The notes under the pieces are model-generated. The model did no database searches. It saw only the letters and a program-made list of their open reading frames with translations, and was not told where the DNA came from. Below, one piece after another: positions 17,485 to 26,399 of a stretch of DNA of 64,000 nt (positions are counted from its first letter, which is position 1; each line of letters begins with the position of its first letter). The position numbers and the translations under genes were made by a program. The DNA is taken from assembly GCA_903928115.1 (NCBI GenBank), contig CAIYPP010000118.1, forward strand, positions 1-64,000, read 5' to 3'. The DNA comes from an uncultured Planctomycetota bacterium (GTDB taxonomy: Bacteria > Planctomycetota > UBA1135 > GCA-002686595).

Positions 17485-19215
17485 ATGCTTCGCCCCGCCC
17501 CTGCGACGCTTGCATTCCTCTTGGCGGCTCCCGCTCTTGCCCAGTGGAACCCACCGGTCGGCCAATGGGGCAAGGTGGACGCGCGCGACCTGCGCGTCAT
17601 GAGCTGGAACGTCCAAGACGCGCTCTGCACGACGAACGCCAAGGTGGAAGGCGCCAACAACTGGACCGCATGCGCGCGCACGCTGGCGGCGCTGCGTCCT
17701 GACGTCGTGTTCCTCTCCGAGTGCGCGGACAACTCCGGCAATGGAACGGGTTCGGGCGTCGACAGCGTCGCGAACCTCACGGCGGTCCTCGACGACTTCC
17801 TCCACGGCGGAACCGACTCGTTCAACGGCAACACTGCGGTCACCTCGTGGGTGCAGAAGTACGCGCCGAGCTACGACCTGCCCTACGTGTACGTCTCGGG
17901 CTCCAGCGACGGCTTCAACCGCAACGTCGTGCTCTCGCGCTATCCGTTCGCGGACCGCAACGGCGACGGACAGAGCCGCATCCAAGACATTCCCGCGGTG
18001 ACGGCGAGCGCGTGGGCTCCGGGCGGCAACGGCGGCATTCGCGGCTTCTTGTTCACGGAGCTCGACCTGCCCGATGCGCAGTACGCAGGCGACCTCGTCT
18101 TTGGCGGTGCACACCTGAAGGCGGGGAGCAACTCCAGCGACAATACGCAGCGCGTGACGGCTGCGCGCAACGTCTCGTACGTCGTGCGCTACTGGTGGAA
18201 CGGAAACGGCGGCGCGACGCCGGACCCGCTCGCGAAGATCGGGGACTCGCCCGCGGCGACGAGCGTGCTCGGCGCAACGACGCCGATCGTGCTCGTCGGC
18301 GACTGGAACGAAGACGAGCAGCAGAACGGTACGACGCGCGGCCCCGTGGCGTGGCTTTCGGAAGCGCAGACGAGCGGTGGTCTCACGGACGGCACCGATC
18401 GCGATGGATCGGACATGACCTACGACGCGTCGGTCCACTACTTCAGCGGCAGTCGCCAGACGATCGGCACGACCGGCACGAAGTTCGACTACATCGCGTG
18501 GCAGGACAGCATCGCGACGCTCCGACTTTCGAGCGTGTTCGACTCCGCCGCGAATCCCGCTGCGGCGCAGCCGCCGGAGCTCGCGGGCGTCTCTGGGGGC
18601 GCGGCGGGCGTGACAGCGCGCGCTTCGGATCACCGGCCTGTGTTCGCGGACCTCGTGCTGCCCCAACCGCTCATCGACTGCAACGGCAACGGCATCGCCG
18701 ACGCGCTCGACATCGCCGCAGGGACTTCGCTCGACACGAATGCGAACGCGGTGCCGGATGAGTGCGAGCCTTGCACCATCGTGATCAGCTACTGCACGAG
18801 CGGGACGACCTCGAGCGGCTGCGTGCCGCTGCTCTCCACGTTCGGCACGCCTTCGGCTGCGGCGAGCAGTGGCTTTACCGTGCGTGCGACGTCGGTCGAA
18901 GGGCAGAAGACGGGACTCATTTTCTACGGAACGAGCGGGCCGAAGAGCGTGGCTTGGGCGCCGGGGAGCACCAGCTTCCTGTGCGTGAAGTCGCCGACGC
19001 AGCGCACGAGCGCGCTCGCGACGGGCGGTGCCGCGGGCGCTTGCGACGGAGCGCTCACGCTCGACTTCCTCGCGTGGAAGGCCGCACACCCGACAGCTCT
19101 CGGCCAGCCGCTCGTCGCCGGCGAGATCCTCAACTTCCAAGGCTGGTTCCGAGATCCGCTCGCGGCGGCGACGACGAACCTCACGAACGCGGTGCAGGTC
19201 AAGCTCTGTCCGTAG
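17485..19215 (+). CDS. Secreted endonuclease/exonuclease/phosphatase-family protein with shared C-terminal domain
   Basis: 576 residues. Signal peptide 1-19 (FLLAAPALAQ). Residues about 30-390 are an EEP-fold hydrolase with the expected residues: MSWNVQDAL, VVFLSECAD, VLVGDWNEDE and ASDHRPVF. Family members cleave phosphodiesters in DNA, RNA or lipids; here it would act outside the cell. Residues about 397-430 are an Asp/Asn/Cys repeat (DCNGNGIADALD, then DTNANAVPDECE) that resembles a calcium-binding linker. Residues 436-576 are the shared C-terminal domain in its EGQK subtype (YCTSGTTSSGC, EGQKTGLIFYG, FLCVKSPTQR, GWFRDP, KLCP). It starts 68 bases after the VWA gene and ends with TAG. Confidence 0.88.
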   Translation: MLRPAPATLAFLLAAPALAQWNPPVGQWGKVDARDLRVMSWNVQDALCTTNAKVEGANNWTACARTLAALRPDVVFLSECADNSGNGTGSGVDSVANLTAVLDDFLHGGTDSFNGNTAVTSWVQKYAPSYDLPYVYVSGSSDGFNRNVVLSRYPFADRNGDGQSRIQDIPAVTASAWAPGGNGGIRGFLFTELDLPDAQYAGDLVFGGAHLKAGSNSSDNTQRVTAARNVSYVVRYWWNGNGGATPDPLAKIGDSPAATSVLGATTPIVLVGDWNEDEQQNGTTRGPVAWLSEAQTSGGLTDGTDRDGSDMTYDASVHYFSGSRQTIGTTGTKFDYIAWQDSIATLRLSSVFDSAANPAAAQPPELAGVSGGAAGVTARASDHRPVFADLVLPQPLIDCNGNGIADALDIAAGTSLDTNANAVPDECEPCTIVISYCTSGTTSSGCVPLLSTFGTPSAAASSGFTVRATSVEGQKTGLIFYGTSGPKSVAWAPGSTSFLCVKSPTQRTSALATGGAAGACDGALTLDFLAWKAAHPTALGQPLVAGEILNFQGWFRDPLAAATTNLTNAVQVKLCP

Positions 19216-19257
19216 CGCGGAGGTGCTCGTGCGCGCGGAACGTCGGGCCGCGCGGGC

Positions 19258-20559
19258 TCAGCGCAAATGGAACTCGACGTCCGCTCCGTCGATGGCGAGG
19301 CCCATCGGACCTGTAGGCAACTCGTAGGGACCGAAACGCTGCTCGCCGACGCGGAGGAGCACGCGGCCGCTCGCGGGATCGCGCTCCGCGGAGATGCTCC
19401 ACCAGCCCTGCGCATCGGCGCTCGCCTGCAGCGCGTGCACGCCGAGCACGTTCCAGCCGCCGCGCCAACGATCGACGCGCAGCTCTTTGCCCGAGTCGAT
19501 GACCGCGATGGTGTGATCGTCGTTGGACGCGTAGTGGACGAGCAGGCCCGCTCGCCAGCGCCCACCGTGGAGCGGGCGCAGCTTCGCGGAGTGCTGCGCG
19601 ACCGGCCCACGCGTGCGGCAACTCGCGACGACCTGCGCGGTTCCCCGCACGCGATCCTCGGCGAGGCTGTCCCACTCGTTGAAGAGCCAGACGTAGGGCT
19701 GTTGGACCGACGCAAGCCACGTGTCGAGCGTCGTGGCGAGTGCGTCGGACTTGAGTCCAGACGCCTTGAGGATGGCCTTCTCGTCGGCGCTCTCGCCGCG
19801 ATCGAGGCGCTCGCGCAGCGCGCGGAAGCCCGCGGTGGGCTTGCCGCTCTGCGAGGTCGCGAGCCAGCGCGTGAGGTGCATCTGCAAGGGACGGTTCTCG
19901 GGCTGGGTGGGCAGCGTCTCCCAGCGGAAGTCGGCGCTCGCCGCGCTCGCGAGCGCGCGCGCGGGGTAGTCTTCCAGCGAGATCGGTGGGATTACGCCGA
20001 GCCGCAGGTGCTCGCCGTCCCACGTGTGGTGCGCGAGATGCTCGACGACGCCCTCGCCCCACCACGCAGGCGGTGGCCCCTTGCGGCCCTTGCGCGTCTC
20101 GCCGACGAGCCAATGGAATTGGTGCGCCGCTTCGTGGATCAGAAGTGCGCGCGTGTACCAGCGCGTCGGCTGGCGAAAGAGAAACGCCGTGCGCGAGACG
20201 GGGCAGTAATAGCCGCCCGCGGTGGTCGGCGGCGAGCCGCCGCCGGCGCGGATCGCGGCGCTCATGGTCTCGAAGCTCTCGTGCAGCGAGATGCGCAGCT
20301 TCTCGTCCTTCTCGCGGCGCGGCTCTCCGTCGAAGAACGCTTCATACTGCGGCCACGCCGCTTCGAGGACCGCGAGGGCCTCTTCGGCGTCCGCTCGCCG
20401 CACGAATCCACGCTCGTCGGGACGAGGTGGCGTCGACAGCGCGGGACGATCCGCCGGGATGCCGTGCACCTCGATCGCGTAGTGTGCCGACTCCGCTCGC
20501 TGCAGCGAGGCGTCGGCTTGGGTTGCAGCGAAGAGCGCGACGCATGCGACGAACGACAT
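19258..20559 (-). CDS. Secreted gluzincin-type metallopeptidase (peptidase MA/DUF1570-like)
   Basis: 433 residues with an N-terminal signal peptide (MSFVACVALFAATQADA). The zinc motif HEAAH is at 142-146 (LLIHEAAHQFHW), and the third ligand Glu is probably in WWGEGVVEHL (about 169), as in peptidase MA/DUF1570-like proteins common in planctomycetes. The region after residue 320 is beta-rich and has no assigned domain. Probably a secreted or periplasmic protease; substrate unknown. It lies 84 bases downstream of the PPC-domain gene on the same strand, with a strong hairpin between them, so it likely has its own promoter. Its 3' end converges with the EEP gene. Confidence 0.82.
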   Translation of the reverse strand: MSFVACVALFAATQADASLQRAESAHYAIEVHGIPADRPALSTPPRPDERGFVRRADAEEALAVLEAAWPQYEAFFDGEPRREKDEKLRISLHESFETMSAAIRAGGGSPPTTAGGYYCPVSRTAFLFRQPTRWYTRALLIHEAAHQFHWLVGETRKGRKGPPPAWWGEGVVEHLAHHTWDGEHLRLGVIPPISLEDYPARALASAASADFRWETLPTQPENRPLQMHLTRWLATSQSGKPTAGFRALRERLDRGESADEKAILKASGLKSDALATTLDTWLASVQQPYVWLFNEWDSLAEDRVRGTAQVVASCRTRGPVAQHSAKLRPLHGGRWRAGLLVHYASNDDHTIAVIDSGKELRVDRWRGGWNVLGVHALQASADAQGWWSISAERDPASGRVLLRVGEQRFGPYELPTGPMGLAIDGADVEFHLR

Positions 20560-20586
20560 GCCGAAACTCTACTCCCAAAGAACCGA

Positions 20587-20621
20587 GGGCGCGCAGGGCC
20601 CTTCGCAGGCTCTGCGCGCCC
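20587..20621 (-). terminator. Hairpin terminator of the PPC-domain secreted gene
   Basis: GGGCGCGCAG (20587-20596) pairs perfectly with CTGCGCGCCC (20612-20621), a 10-base stem with a 15-base loop, 23 bases past the stop at 20644. On the minus strand it is followed by TCGGTTCTTTGG, which is T-rich for this genome. Confidence 0.55.
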
Positions 20622-20643
20622 CCGGCTGAGATTCGCGATGGCT

Positions 20644-22608
20644 TCAGGGCAGCAGCGTGAACTCCAGCGCATTCGAGAGGCTGGTGCTCTTGGGTGCCGG
20701 CGGGTCGCGGAACCAGCCCTGCGCTTGGAACACTTGACCTGCGGCCAGCGGCGCGCCGATCGAGCTCGGATTGGCCGCGATGAACGCGAGCCAGTCGGCA
20801 GAGAGCGAGCCGTCGCAGGCACTGACCGAGCCGCCCGAGGACTGCGACGGAAGTCGCTGCGTCGGCGACTTCACGCACAGGAAGCTCGTGCCCGTTCCCC
20901 ACTGCACGGCCTGACGCCCGGTGACGCTGTAGAAGAGCAGGCCCTGCTTCTGGCCTTCGACGTTGGCGATCGAGAGGGTGAAGCCCGAAGTCGCGGATGC
21001 GCTCGGCGTGCCGCTGGCCGCGAGCGTCGCGTTGCAACCGTTGGTGGTGGTGCCCGCGGTGCAATACGAGCTCGGCGGCGCACCGTTGCAGTCGTAGCGC
21101 AGGCTGCCGTTGAAGAGGCGCGGTGTGAACGGCGTGCCGGTCCACGGGACGTTGAGCGCGGCGCCCGCGGTGAGCACGAGGTCCGCGTTCGAGTACTGCG
21201 TGATGGCAGTGCCCGTCGTGTAGTCGAAGCCCCACGTGGTGTCCGCGATCAGCGCGACGCCGTAGCTGCCTGCCGGCAGCGTGATGGGGGTCGCGAAGTT
21301 CGCGATCGACGGCTGGTTGGCGCCGTTCAAGACGCCCGTGGCGGTGCCGACGAGAGTCCAAGCGGCGCTGTTGATCTCGTTGCCGACGTAGGTGCCCGGA
21401 GTCGTGTACATCGACGCCGTGAACACGCTGCCGACGGGCTCGCCCGCGTTGATCTCGAGCTGCGAGAACGTCAGGCCGCTCGGCCGCAGCACGTTGAGAT
21501 CGAAGAAGACCTGGCCGCCGAGGGAGCCGCCGTTGCCGCCGGCGAAGGCCGTAGTGAGCGCGGTTCCCGGGCAGGGCGGAATCGCTTGGAAGGTCGTTTT
21601 CAGGCTGAACGCGCCCGGCGTGCCCTTGTCGGAGATGCGGATGCGCAGCTGTTGACTCGGCGTCACTTGCAGGGAGAGCGCGTCGGCGACCCCCGTGGTG
21701 CACACCGCGCCGTTGTCGTTGCATGCGAGCAGGTTGCCGCCGCAGGTGTCGTACACCGAGAGCACGGTGTCGATCGCCGAGCCACACGTCGAGAAGTTGA
21801 CGGTGCCGCCCAGAGTCGGGGCCGTGTAGGCGTACCAGACGTCGTTGCCCGTCGGATCGCAGCTCGAGCTGCCGTCGTTCGTGGCGAGGCTCGTCGTGCC
21901 GACGATGGTCCCGTAGTTGAGGACGCTGGCGTTGACGCAGGTGTTGTTCGAGGGCGGCTGCGGCGTGACCGAAAGGTTCCAGTTGTCGAAGACGGCCGTC
22001 GTATTCCACGCGCTCAACCCGTGCGCCAGGCCAAGGTTCGCGGCGATCGTACCCACGCCGGTTCTGGAGTAGGTCTGGTCCGTTGTGCCGTTGAAGTCCG
22101 TGTCGATGTCGATCTGAATCGTGTCTGGCGTTGGGAAGAAGACCTTCATGCGGCCCGAGACGAACGGCACGGAGAGTGCTGCGAAAGCCGCGGTGCCGGT
22201 GCCGGTCCACGCGCCCCATGCCGTGGCGCTGGTGCGGTGGTAGATGGCGATGTTGGTGAAGCCCGTGAGCGTCGTGCTCTGGTCTTGGATCTTGACCATG
22301 ATCGTGTCGGCGCCGCCGAGCCCGATCAGCACGCCAGAGAAGTAACTCGCGGTGCCGGTGTTGGAAAACACGTCGAGCTCGGCGACGGTGCTCGCGTAGC
22401 TGCCCGAGGCGAGCGTGTGCTGCAGGATGGTGTTGGTGGCGGTCGAGGTGTGCGCGCCTTGGTTGTTCACGATCGCCCAAGTGCCGCTGACGGTGGTCCA
22501 GCTGCCACCGATGGGGCCATTGGCGCGGTTGAAGTCATCGGACCAAGACTGTGCAGAGGCATGGGTCGCGAGCGCGAGGAGCGCGGCGAGGGGGGCAATG
22601 CGTTGCAT
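20644..22608 (-). CDS. Secreted multidomain protein with PPC-like domain and shared C-terminal domain
   Basis: 654 residues. Signal peptide 1-19 (LLALATHASAQ). Residues about 20-215 form a lectin/LamG-like beta region (WSDDFNRANGPIGGSW). Residues about 220-345 match the bacterial pre-peptidase C-terminal style domain (GNDVWYAYTAPTLGG, STCGSAIDTVLSVYDTCGG). A further beta domain follows to about 500, and residues 515-654 are the shared C-terminal domain, EGQK subtype (YCTAGTTTNGC, EGQKQGLLFY, FLCVKSPTQR, GWFRDP). No catalytic motif was seen. Probably a surface adhesin or binding protein. A long plus-strand frame opposite it is a GC artefact. Confidence 0.85.
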   Translation of the reverse strand: MQRIAPLAALLALATHASAQSWSDDFNRANGPIGGSWTTVSGTWAIVNNQGAHTSTATNTILQHTLASGSYASTVAELDVFSNTGTASYFSGVLIGLGGADTIMVKIQDQSTTLTGFTNIAIYHRTSATAWGAWTGTGTAAFAALSVPFVSGRMKVFFPTPDTIQIDIDTDFNGTTDQTYSRTGVGTIAANLGLAHGLSAWNTTAVFDNWNLSVTPQPPSNNTCVNASVLNYGTIVGTTSLATNDGSSSCDPTGNDVWYAYTAPTLGGTVNFSTCGSAIDTVLSVYDTCGGNLLACNDNGAVCTTGVADALSLQVTPSQQLRIRISDKGTPGAFSLKTTFQAIPPCPGTALTTAFAGGNGGSLGGQVFFDLNVLRPSGLTFSQLEINAGEPVGSVFTASMYTTPGTYVGNEINSAAWTLVGTATGVLNGANQPSIANFATPITLPAGSYGVALIADTTWGFDYTTGTAITQYSNADLVLTAGAALNVPWTGTPFTPRLFNGSLRYDCNGAPPSSYCTAGTTTNGCNATLAASGTPSASATSGFTLSIANVEGQKQGLLFYSVTGRQAVQWGTGTSFLCVKSPTQRLPSQSSGGSVSACDGSLSADWLAFIAANPSSIGAPLAAGQVFQAQGWFRDPPAPKSTSLSNALEFTLLP

Positions 22609-22768
22609 GAGGCAGGACTCCGAAGGGGTGGATTTGGACGCGAGACGCTCCCGCGGCGACTTGGACGATAACCGAGACGTGCAAATTGGGTGGGCGGGAG
22701 GGTCGAGAAAACGGAATTGCTCGCGGAATCCACTCCGATCGAGGCCTTGGAGGGGGCTGACGCCGTCT

Positions 22769-23806
22769 TCAGCGCGTGGGGCGCTCGGCCCGGTCGCGGA
22801 CGATCGACAGGATGTAGCCCTGCACGTCCGCCATGATGAAATCGGTCCAGAGCGTCGCGTAGAAGTTGAAGTGCGTCGAAACGCGGTGGCGCGAGCGCAG
22901 GTGCAGGAGGACCGCGCCGTCGGGCAGGGGCTCCAGCTCGTACTCGCCTTCGAGCACGTCGAAGTAGGGCCCTCCGACGGTGACGTGCTGATCGAGCGTG
23001 TGGGGCGGGATCGTCTCCGCGTCCGCGTGAATCGAGAAGGTGAGCTTGCGGGGAGGCTCCCAGTGCGTGACCGTCTCGATGAAGAGCACGTCGCCTTCGA
23101 AGGTCGCGTGGCGCACGCCGCCGACGCCTTCGTGGCTGAGCGTCGCCTCCAGTGGACGGGGGAAGCCGATCGCGTGGCTCAGCGCGAAGCGATGCTCGCG
23201 TTCGTCGAAGCGCGGAACGCGCGCGATGTTCTCCCACACACGGTCGGCACTCGCTTCGATGCGGATCGAGTTCTCGATCGTGCGCAGCGTCGTCTCCGTC
23301 TCGATCGACCTCTCGATCGGGCCCGCGAGGTAGGGCAGCAGCAGAACGCACGGCAGTGCGCTCCCGTTCCCGTCCTTGCCGGAGCGGCGGCGTGCGTCCG
23401 CGATCGCGCCGGCCAGCGCACCGCCGAGCGCGGAGAGGACGACGTACAGCGGGAACCACAGGAAGATGCAGATGAGCCCTTCCCACGCGAGGGCGAGCGA
23501 GACGGCGAGCGCGAGGATTCCCGCGAGGATCGCGAGCGAGAGCCTCGCAGGCCACTTGAGGCCTTGCCGTCGCTCCGCGAGCGCGACCGTCACGAAGCCG
23601 AGGGAAAAGGGGACGAAGAAGATGAAGCTCGCTGTCATCACCTCCAGAAAACGCTGCGTCTCGCTGGCACCAAAGAGCGCGCGGGCCATGAGGCCGTGCG
23701 CTGCGCCGGCGCCGATCGGCAAGACATAGCGCTCGACGATCTCGGCACGGCGTCGCTGTGCGCGCTGGCGGTTGTACGCGTCGAGATCGTCGCTCACGGG
23801 CTGCAA
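22769..23806 (-). CDS. Membrane protein with C-terminal SRPBCC domain
   Basis: 345 residues from a TTG at 23806 that has GGGTG 5 bases upstream; a GTG at 23797 is the alternative. Residues about 20-165 hold four hydrophobic segments, two close pairs. Residues about 175-340 resemble a SRPBCC/START-like lipid- or ligand-binding fold (TIENSIRIEASADRVWENI, then YELEPLPDGAVLLHLRSRH and a C-terminal amphipathic helix). The domain would face the cytoplasm or periplasm depending on topology. Ligand and role unknown. It lies between two secreted-protein genes on the same strand, with the esterase upstream. Confidence 0.72.
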   Translation of the reverse strand: MQPVSDDLDAYNRQRAQRRRAEIVERYVLPIGAGAAHGLMARALFGASETQRFLEVMTASFIFFVPFSLGFVTVALAERRQGLKWPARLSLAILAGILALAVSLALAWEGLICIFLWFPLYVVLSALGGALAGAIADARRRSGKDGNGSALPCVLLLPYLAGPIERSIETETTLRTIENSIRIEASADRVWENIARVPRFDEREHRFALSHAIGFPRPLEATLSHEGVGGVRHATFEGDVLFIETVTHWEPPRKLTFSIHADAETIPPHTLDQHVTVGGPYFDVLEGEYELEPLPDGAVLLHLRSRHRVSTHFNFYATLWTDFIMADVQGYILSIVRDRAERPTR

Positions 23807-23852
23807 GCTAGCACCCCGCGCACGGCGGCTCCACGCGTCGCGCGCGACGGGC

Positions 23853-25280
23853 TCAGGGCGTCCAGTCGACGGTCCAGCCGTTCGAGAGATTGAACGTGCC
23901 CGTCGTGCAGTAGGCCGGGTCGGGGTTGCGGAACCACGCCTGATAGGTGCGAGTGCCTCCCCCCGCAGGCACGGCGCCCTTGATCGAGATCGGCGTGTCG
24001 AGCGGCGGGGAGTACTGCGCGAAGTTCGCGACGCCCTGCTTGGCGCCGAGGCGGATCACCGAGCCCCCGGCGCAGCGCAGGCCGTCACCGAAGACCTGTC
24101 CAGCGCCGTTGCCGAGCTGCAGCGAGCCTTGGAAGAACAGCACCGACGTGTTCGGGATCGGATAGACCGAGAGGGTGAAGCTGTCCGACGACAGCGATGC
24201 CGAACCGCTCGCGCGCAGGCGCGCGCCCATGCCGAGCGAGGTCGCACAGCCGCCGCCGTCTGTGGTCGTGTTCCCGCACGGGCAGGGAGTCCCCGCGCCA
24301 TTTCCGAGGCAAAACGCCGAGCCGGTCGGCGGCGGTGCGAAGACGTCGCGGTAGAACTCCCAGTTCGCCGGGCCGAGCGCATTCAGGAGCGCGAGCGCAT
24401 CGTGGTCGACTCCCGCAGGTGTGGTCCAGCTGTGCGGAATCCCCAGCGTCGTCATCTGGTCGTGCAGCGCCGTGTGGTTCGCGATCATGCAGTCGAGCAA
24501 TCCAGTCGCCATGCGCAGCTTGATTCCGCTGGCGTTGATGGTGCTCACATTGTTGGTGGCGAGCGTCCACGGAGTGTTCGCGAGGTAGTACGCCGGGTCG
24601 CTGCCCCACACGTTCTGGTAGAGCTGCAGGCGCACCGAGAGCGGCGTCGTGCTGCACGGCGGCTCGTCGAGGAAGTCGAGCTGAAGCGGACCCGCGCCGA
24701 GGAGCGAGGCCGCGACGAACAGATGCGGAAACTTGAAGGCGAAGCGGCCGGCGCCTTGTCCGCCCATGCTGAAACCTTCGACGATGCGGCCCGCGCGCGA
24801 CGGGATCGTGCGAAGCTGCGCATCGACTTCGGGAATCAAATCGCCGATCACGACCGTCTCCATCGGGACGAGGCCGTTCTTCGAATCGCACCACATGCTC
24901 GAGCCCATGCCGTTGGGGAACACGATGAGCATCGGCGGGATCAGACCCTGAGCGATCGCGGAGTCGAACCAGCTCGAGAGCGGCGCGATCGGCGCGATCG
25001 GCGAGCCGGAGCCGTGCAGCCAGTACAGCACGGGGAAGCGCCGCGTCGGCTCCGTGTCGTATGCGGGCGGCGTCCAGACGTGGTAGCTCACGATCGCGGA
25101 CGCCGTGGCGCTCTGGAACGTGCGGTACTGCACGCGCGGCGCGATGACCTGCGGGGTCGTCCACTGCGCGAGCGCCGGAGTGTGGAGGCCGACGCAAGCC
25201 AAGCTTGCGCAGAGCGCCGCGCGAGCGAGTTGGAGCCAGCGAGGCGGATTCGAGTCGCGGGGAGAAGGCCGTGCGTTCAT
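23853..25280 (-). CDS. Secreted esterase (alpha/beta hydrolase) with CPCGN-type C-terminal domain
   Basis: 475 residues from the ATG at 25280. Signal peptide about 1-38 (HTPALAQ). Residues about 55-325 are an esterase-D/feruloyl-esterase-like hydrolase: RRFPVLYWLHGSG (oxyanion region), the nucleophile elbow GFSMGG with Ser171, and PAGVDHDALALL near the expected His. Residues about 329-475 are a second version of the family C-terminal domain (FCLGNGAGTPCPCGN, GGGCATS, VLFFQG, GLRCAGG, QAWFRNPD). It would act on esters of polysaccharides or small molecules outside the cell. The real substrate cannot be told from sequence. Confidence 0.85.
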   Translation of the reverse strand: MNARPSPRDSNPPRWLQLARAALCASLACVGLHTPALAQWTTPQVIAPRVQYRTFQSATASAIVSYHVWTPPAYDTEPTRRFPVLYWLHGSGSPIAPIAPLSSWFDSAIAQGLIPPMLIVFPNGMGSSMWCDSKNGLVPMETVVIGDLIPEVDAQLRTIPSRAGRIVEGFSMGGQGAGRFAFKFPHLFVAASLLGAGPLQLDFLDEPPCSTTPLSVRLQLYQNVWGSDPAYYLANTPWTLATNNVSTINASGIKLRMATGLLDCMIANHTALHDQMTTLGIPHSWTTPAGVDHDALALLNALGPANWEFYRDVFAPPPTGSAFCLGNGAGTPCPCGNTTTDGGGCATSLGMGARLRASGSASLSSDSFTLSVYPIPNTSVLFFQGSLQLGNGAGQVFGDGLRCAGGSVIRLGAKQGVANFAQYSPPLDTPISIKGAVPAGGGTRTYQAWFRNPDPAYCTTGTFNLSNGWTVDWTP

Positions 25281-25603
25281 CTCGTGGGGGCGGGCCGCGC
25301 GTGTGAGGACGCGGAACGGCCATCTCTTGATGCTAATCGAAATCGAAGGGCCGGTAGTCCCGCGAGGCATCCGGTGTTGGAGAAAGGCTACGGAGGGGCC
25401 CGCGGGCTGCGTCGCGCAGGCCGCCAAACGTCCGAACCCGTCGTACGGAAATCCCTGCGGGTGCGCGTCTTGTACGGCGCCACAGCGTGCATCTCCGATT
25501 CCCAGTCGACGTCTCCAGATGCGTCGAGCGGCGCGTCGATCTCCAAGAAACGACCGGGGTGCGCTTTCCAAGTGAACGCGCTCTTCCAACCGGCCCCCCC
25601 AAC
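25281..25603. other. 323-base divergent intergenic region
   Basis: Lies between the esterase start (25280, minus) and the prepilin start (25604, plus) and so should hold both promoters. The most AT-rich part (CTTGATGCTAATCGAAATCG, about 25325-25344) may belong to the esterase promoter. No ORF with domain evidence, no RNA gene and no repeat were seen. Confidence 0.4.
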
Positions 25604-26329
25604 ATGAAGACTCGCCAAGTGTCCGGCTTCACGCTCGTGGAGCTGATGATCGTCGTCGCCATCATTGCGGTGCTCGTCGGCTTTGCCGTGCCGCGCTTCC
25701 TCGGCGCCCGGCGCTCCGCGAACGAGACGAGCGCGATCACCGTGATGCGCTCGATCGTCGGCGCGCAGCTCTCGATCCAGTCGGCCGGCTCCATCGACAC
25801 GGATGCCGACGGTCAGGCCGAGTTCGGCTACCTCGGAGAGCTCACGGGCACGAAGCCTGCGCGCATCGCCGCGGGCGGCTCGCCTTCGGCGGGCGTGGCC
25901 GGGACGCACGAGCTCGATCCCTCCCCGCTCCTCCCTTCGATGGGGCAGTTGACGCAGTCGGTCGTCACGCACTCCGGCTACGTTTTTCAGGTGTGGCTAC
26001 CGGGGAATTCGAGCACGCCGATGACAGGGCTCGCGGAGGACGCGCTCGGCGGCAAGCTCGCGGGGCCGTTCCCCGATCCCGACGCGTGCGAGACCCGCTT
26101 CTGCGCGTACGCGTGGCCGGTCCGCGCGGGTTTTACGGGCACGCGCTGCTTCTTCGTCAATCAGGAAGGCGTCATCCTCGAGATGAACAACCGTGGCACG
26201 GCAACGTACTCCGGGATCACGGGCGGACCGTCGTTCGACGCGGCCTTCGCCGCGAGTGGCGACATGAGCGCGGGCTTCGCGCGCGGCGTTGCTGCTGCGG
26301 ACGGCAACCTCTGGCGCCCCGTTCAGTGA
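25604..26329 (+). CDS. Orphan type IV prepilin-like protein
   Basis: 241 residues with a classical prepilin N-terminus: MKTRQVSG followed by FTLVELMIVVAIIAVLVGF, cleavage expected after Gly8 and Glu at +5. The body has an acidic loop (DTDADGQAEFGYLGELTG) of the kind seen in calcium-binding pseudopilins of type II secretion systems, then beta-rich sequence with two Cys (CETRFC) and a late conserved FFVNQEGVILEMN. No type II secretion or type IVa pilus genes are next to it, and it is unrelated to the Flp-type pilins at 50162-51192. It would need a PilD-type peptidase coded elsewhere. The start at 25604 is fixed by the leader. Confidence 0.88.
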   Translation: MKTRQVSGFTLVELMIVVAIIAVLVGFAVPRFLGARRSANETSAITVMRSIVGAQLSIQSAGSIDTDADGQAEFGYLGELTGTKPARIAAGGSPSAGVAGTHELDPSPLLPSMGQLTQSVVTHSGYVFQVWLPGNSSTPMTGLAEDALGGKLAGPFPDPDACETRFCAYAWPVRAGFTGTRCFFVNQEGVILEMNNRGTATYSGITGGPSFDAAFAASGDMSAGFARGVAAADGNLWRPVQ

Positions 26330-26399
26330 GTCGCGCGTCCGCGAGCGCTATGCTCGCGCTCGGTTGGAATCCGAGGCGGATCGCGGGAGGACGAGCGCG

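Noticed and set aside
19267-22671. 1134-codon open frame on the plus strand
   Set aside because: It lies opposite two well-supported minus-strand genes, has a composition of Arg, Ala, Val, His and Glu typical of a GC-rich antisense frame, and shows no domain, signal or membrane pattern.
25487-25603. Upstream extension of the prepilin gene to 25487
   Set aside because: The prepilin leader MKTRQVSG must be at the N-terminus for processing, so the ATG at 25604 is the start.
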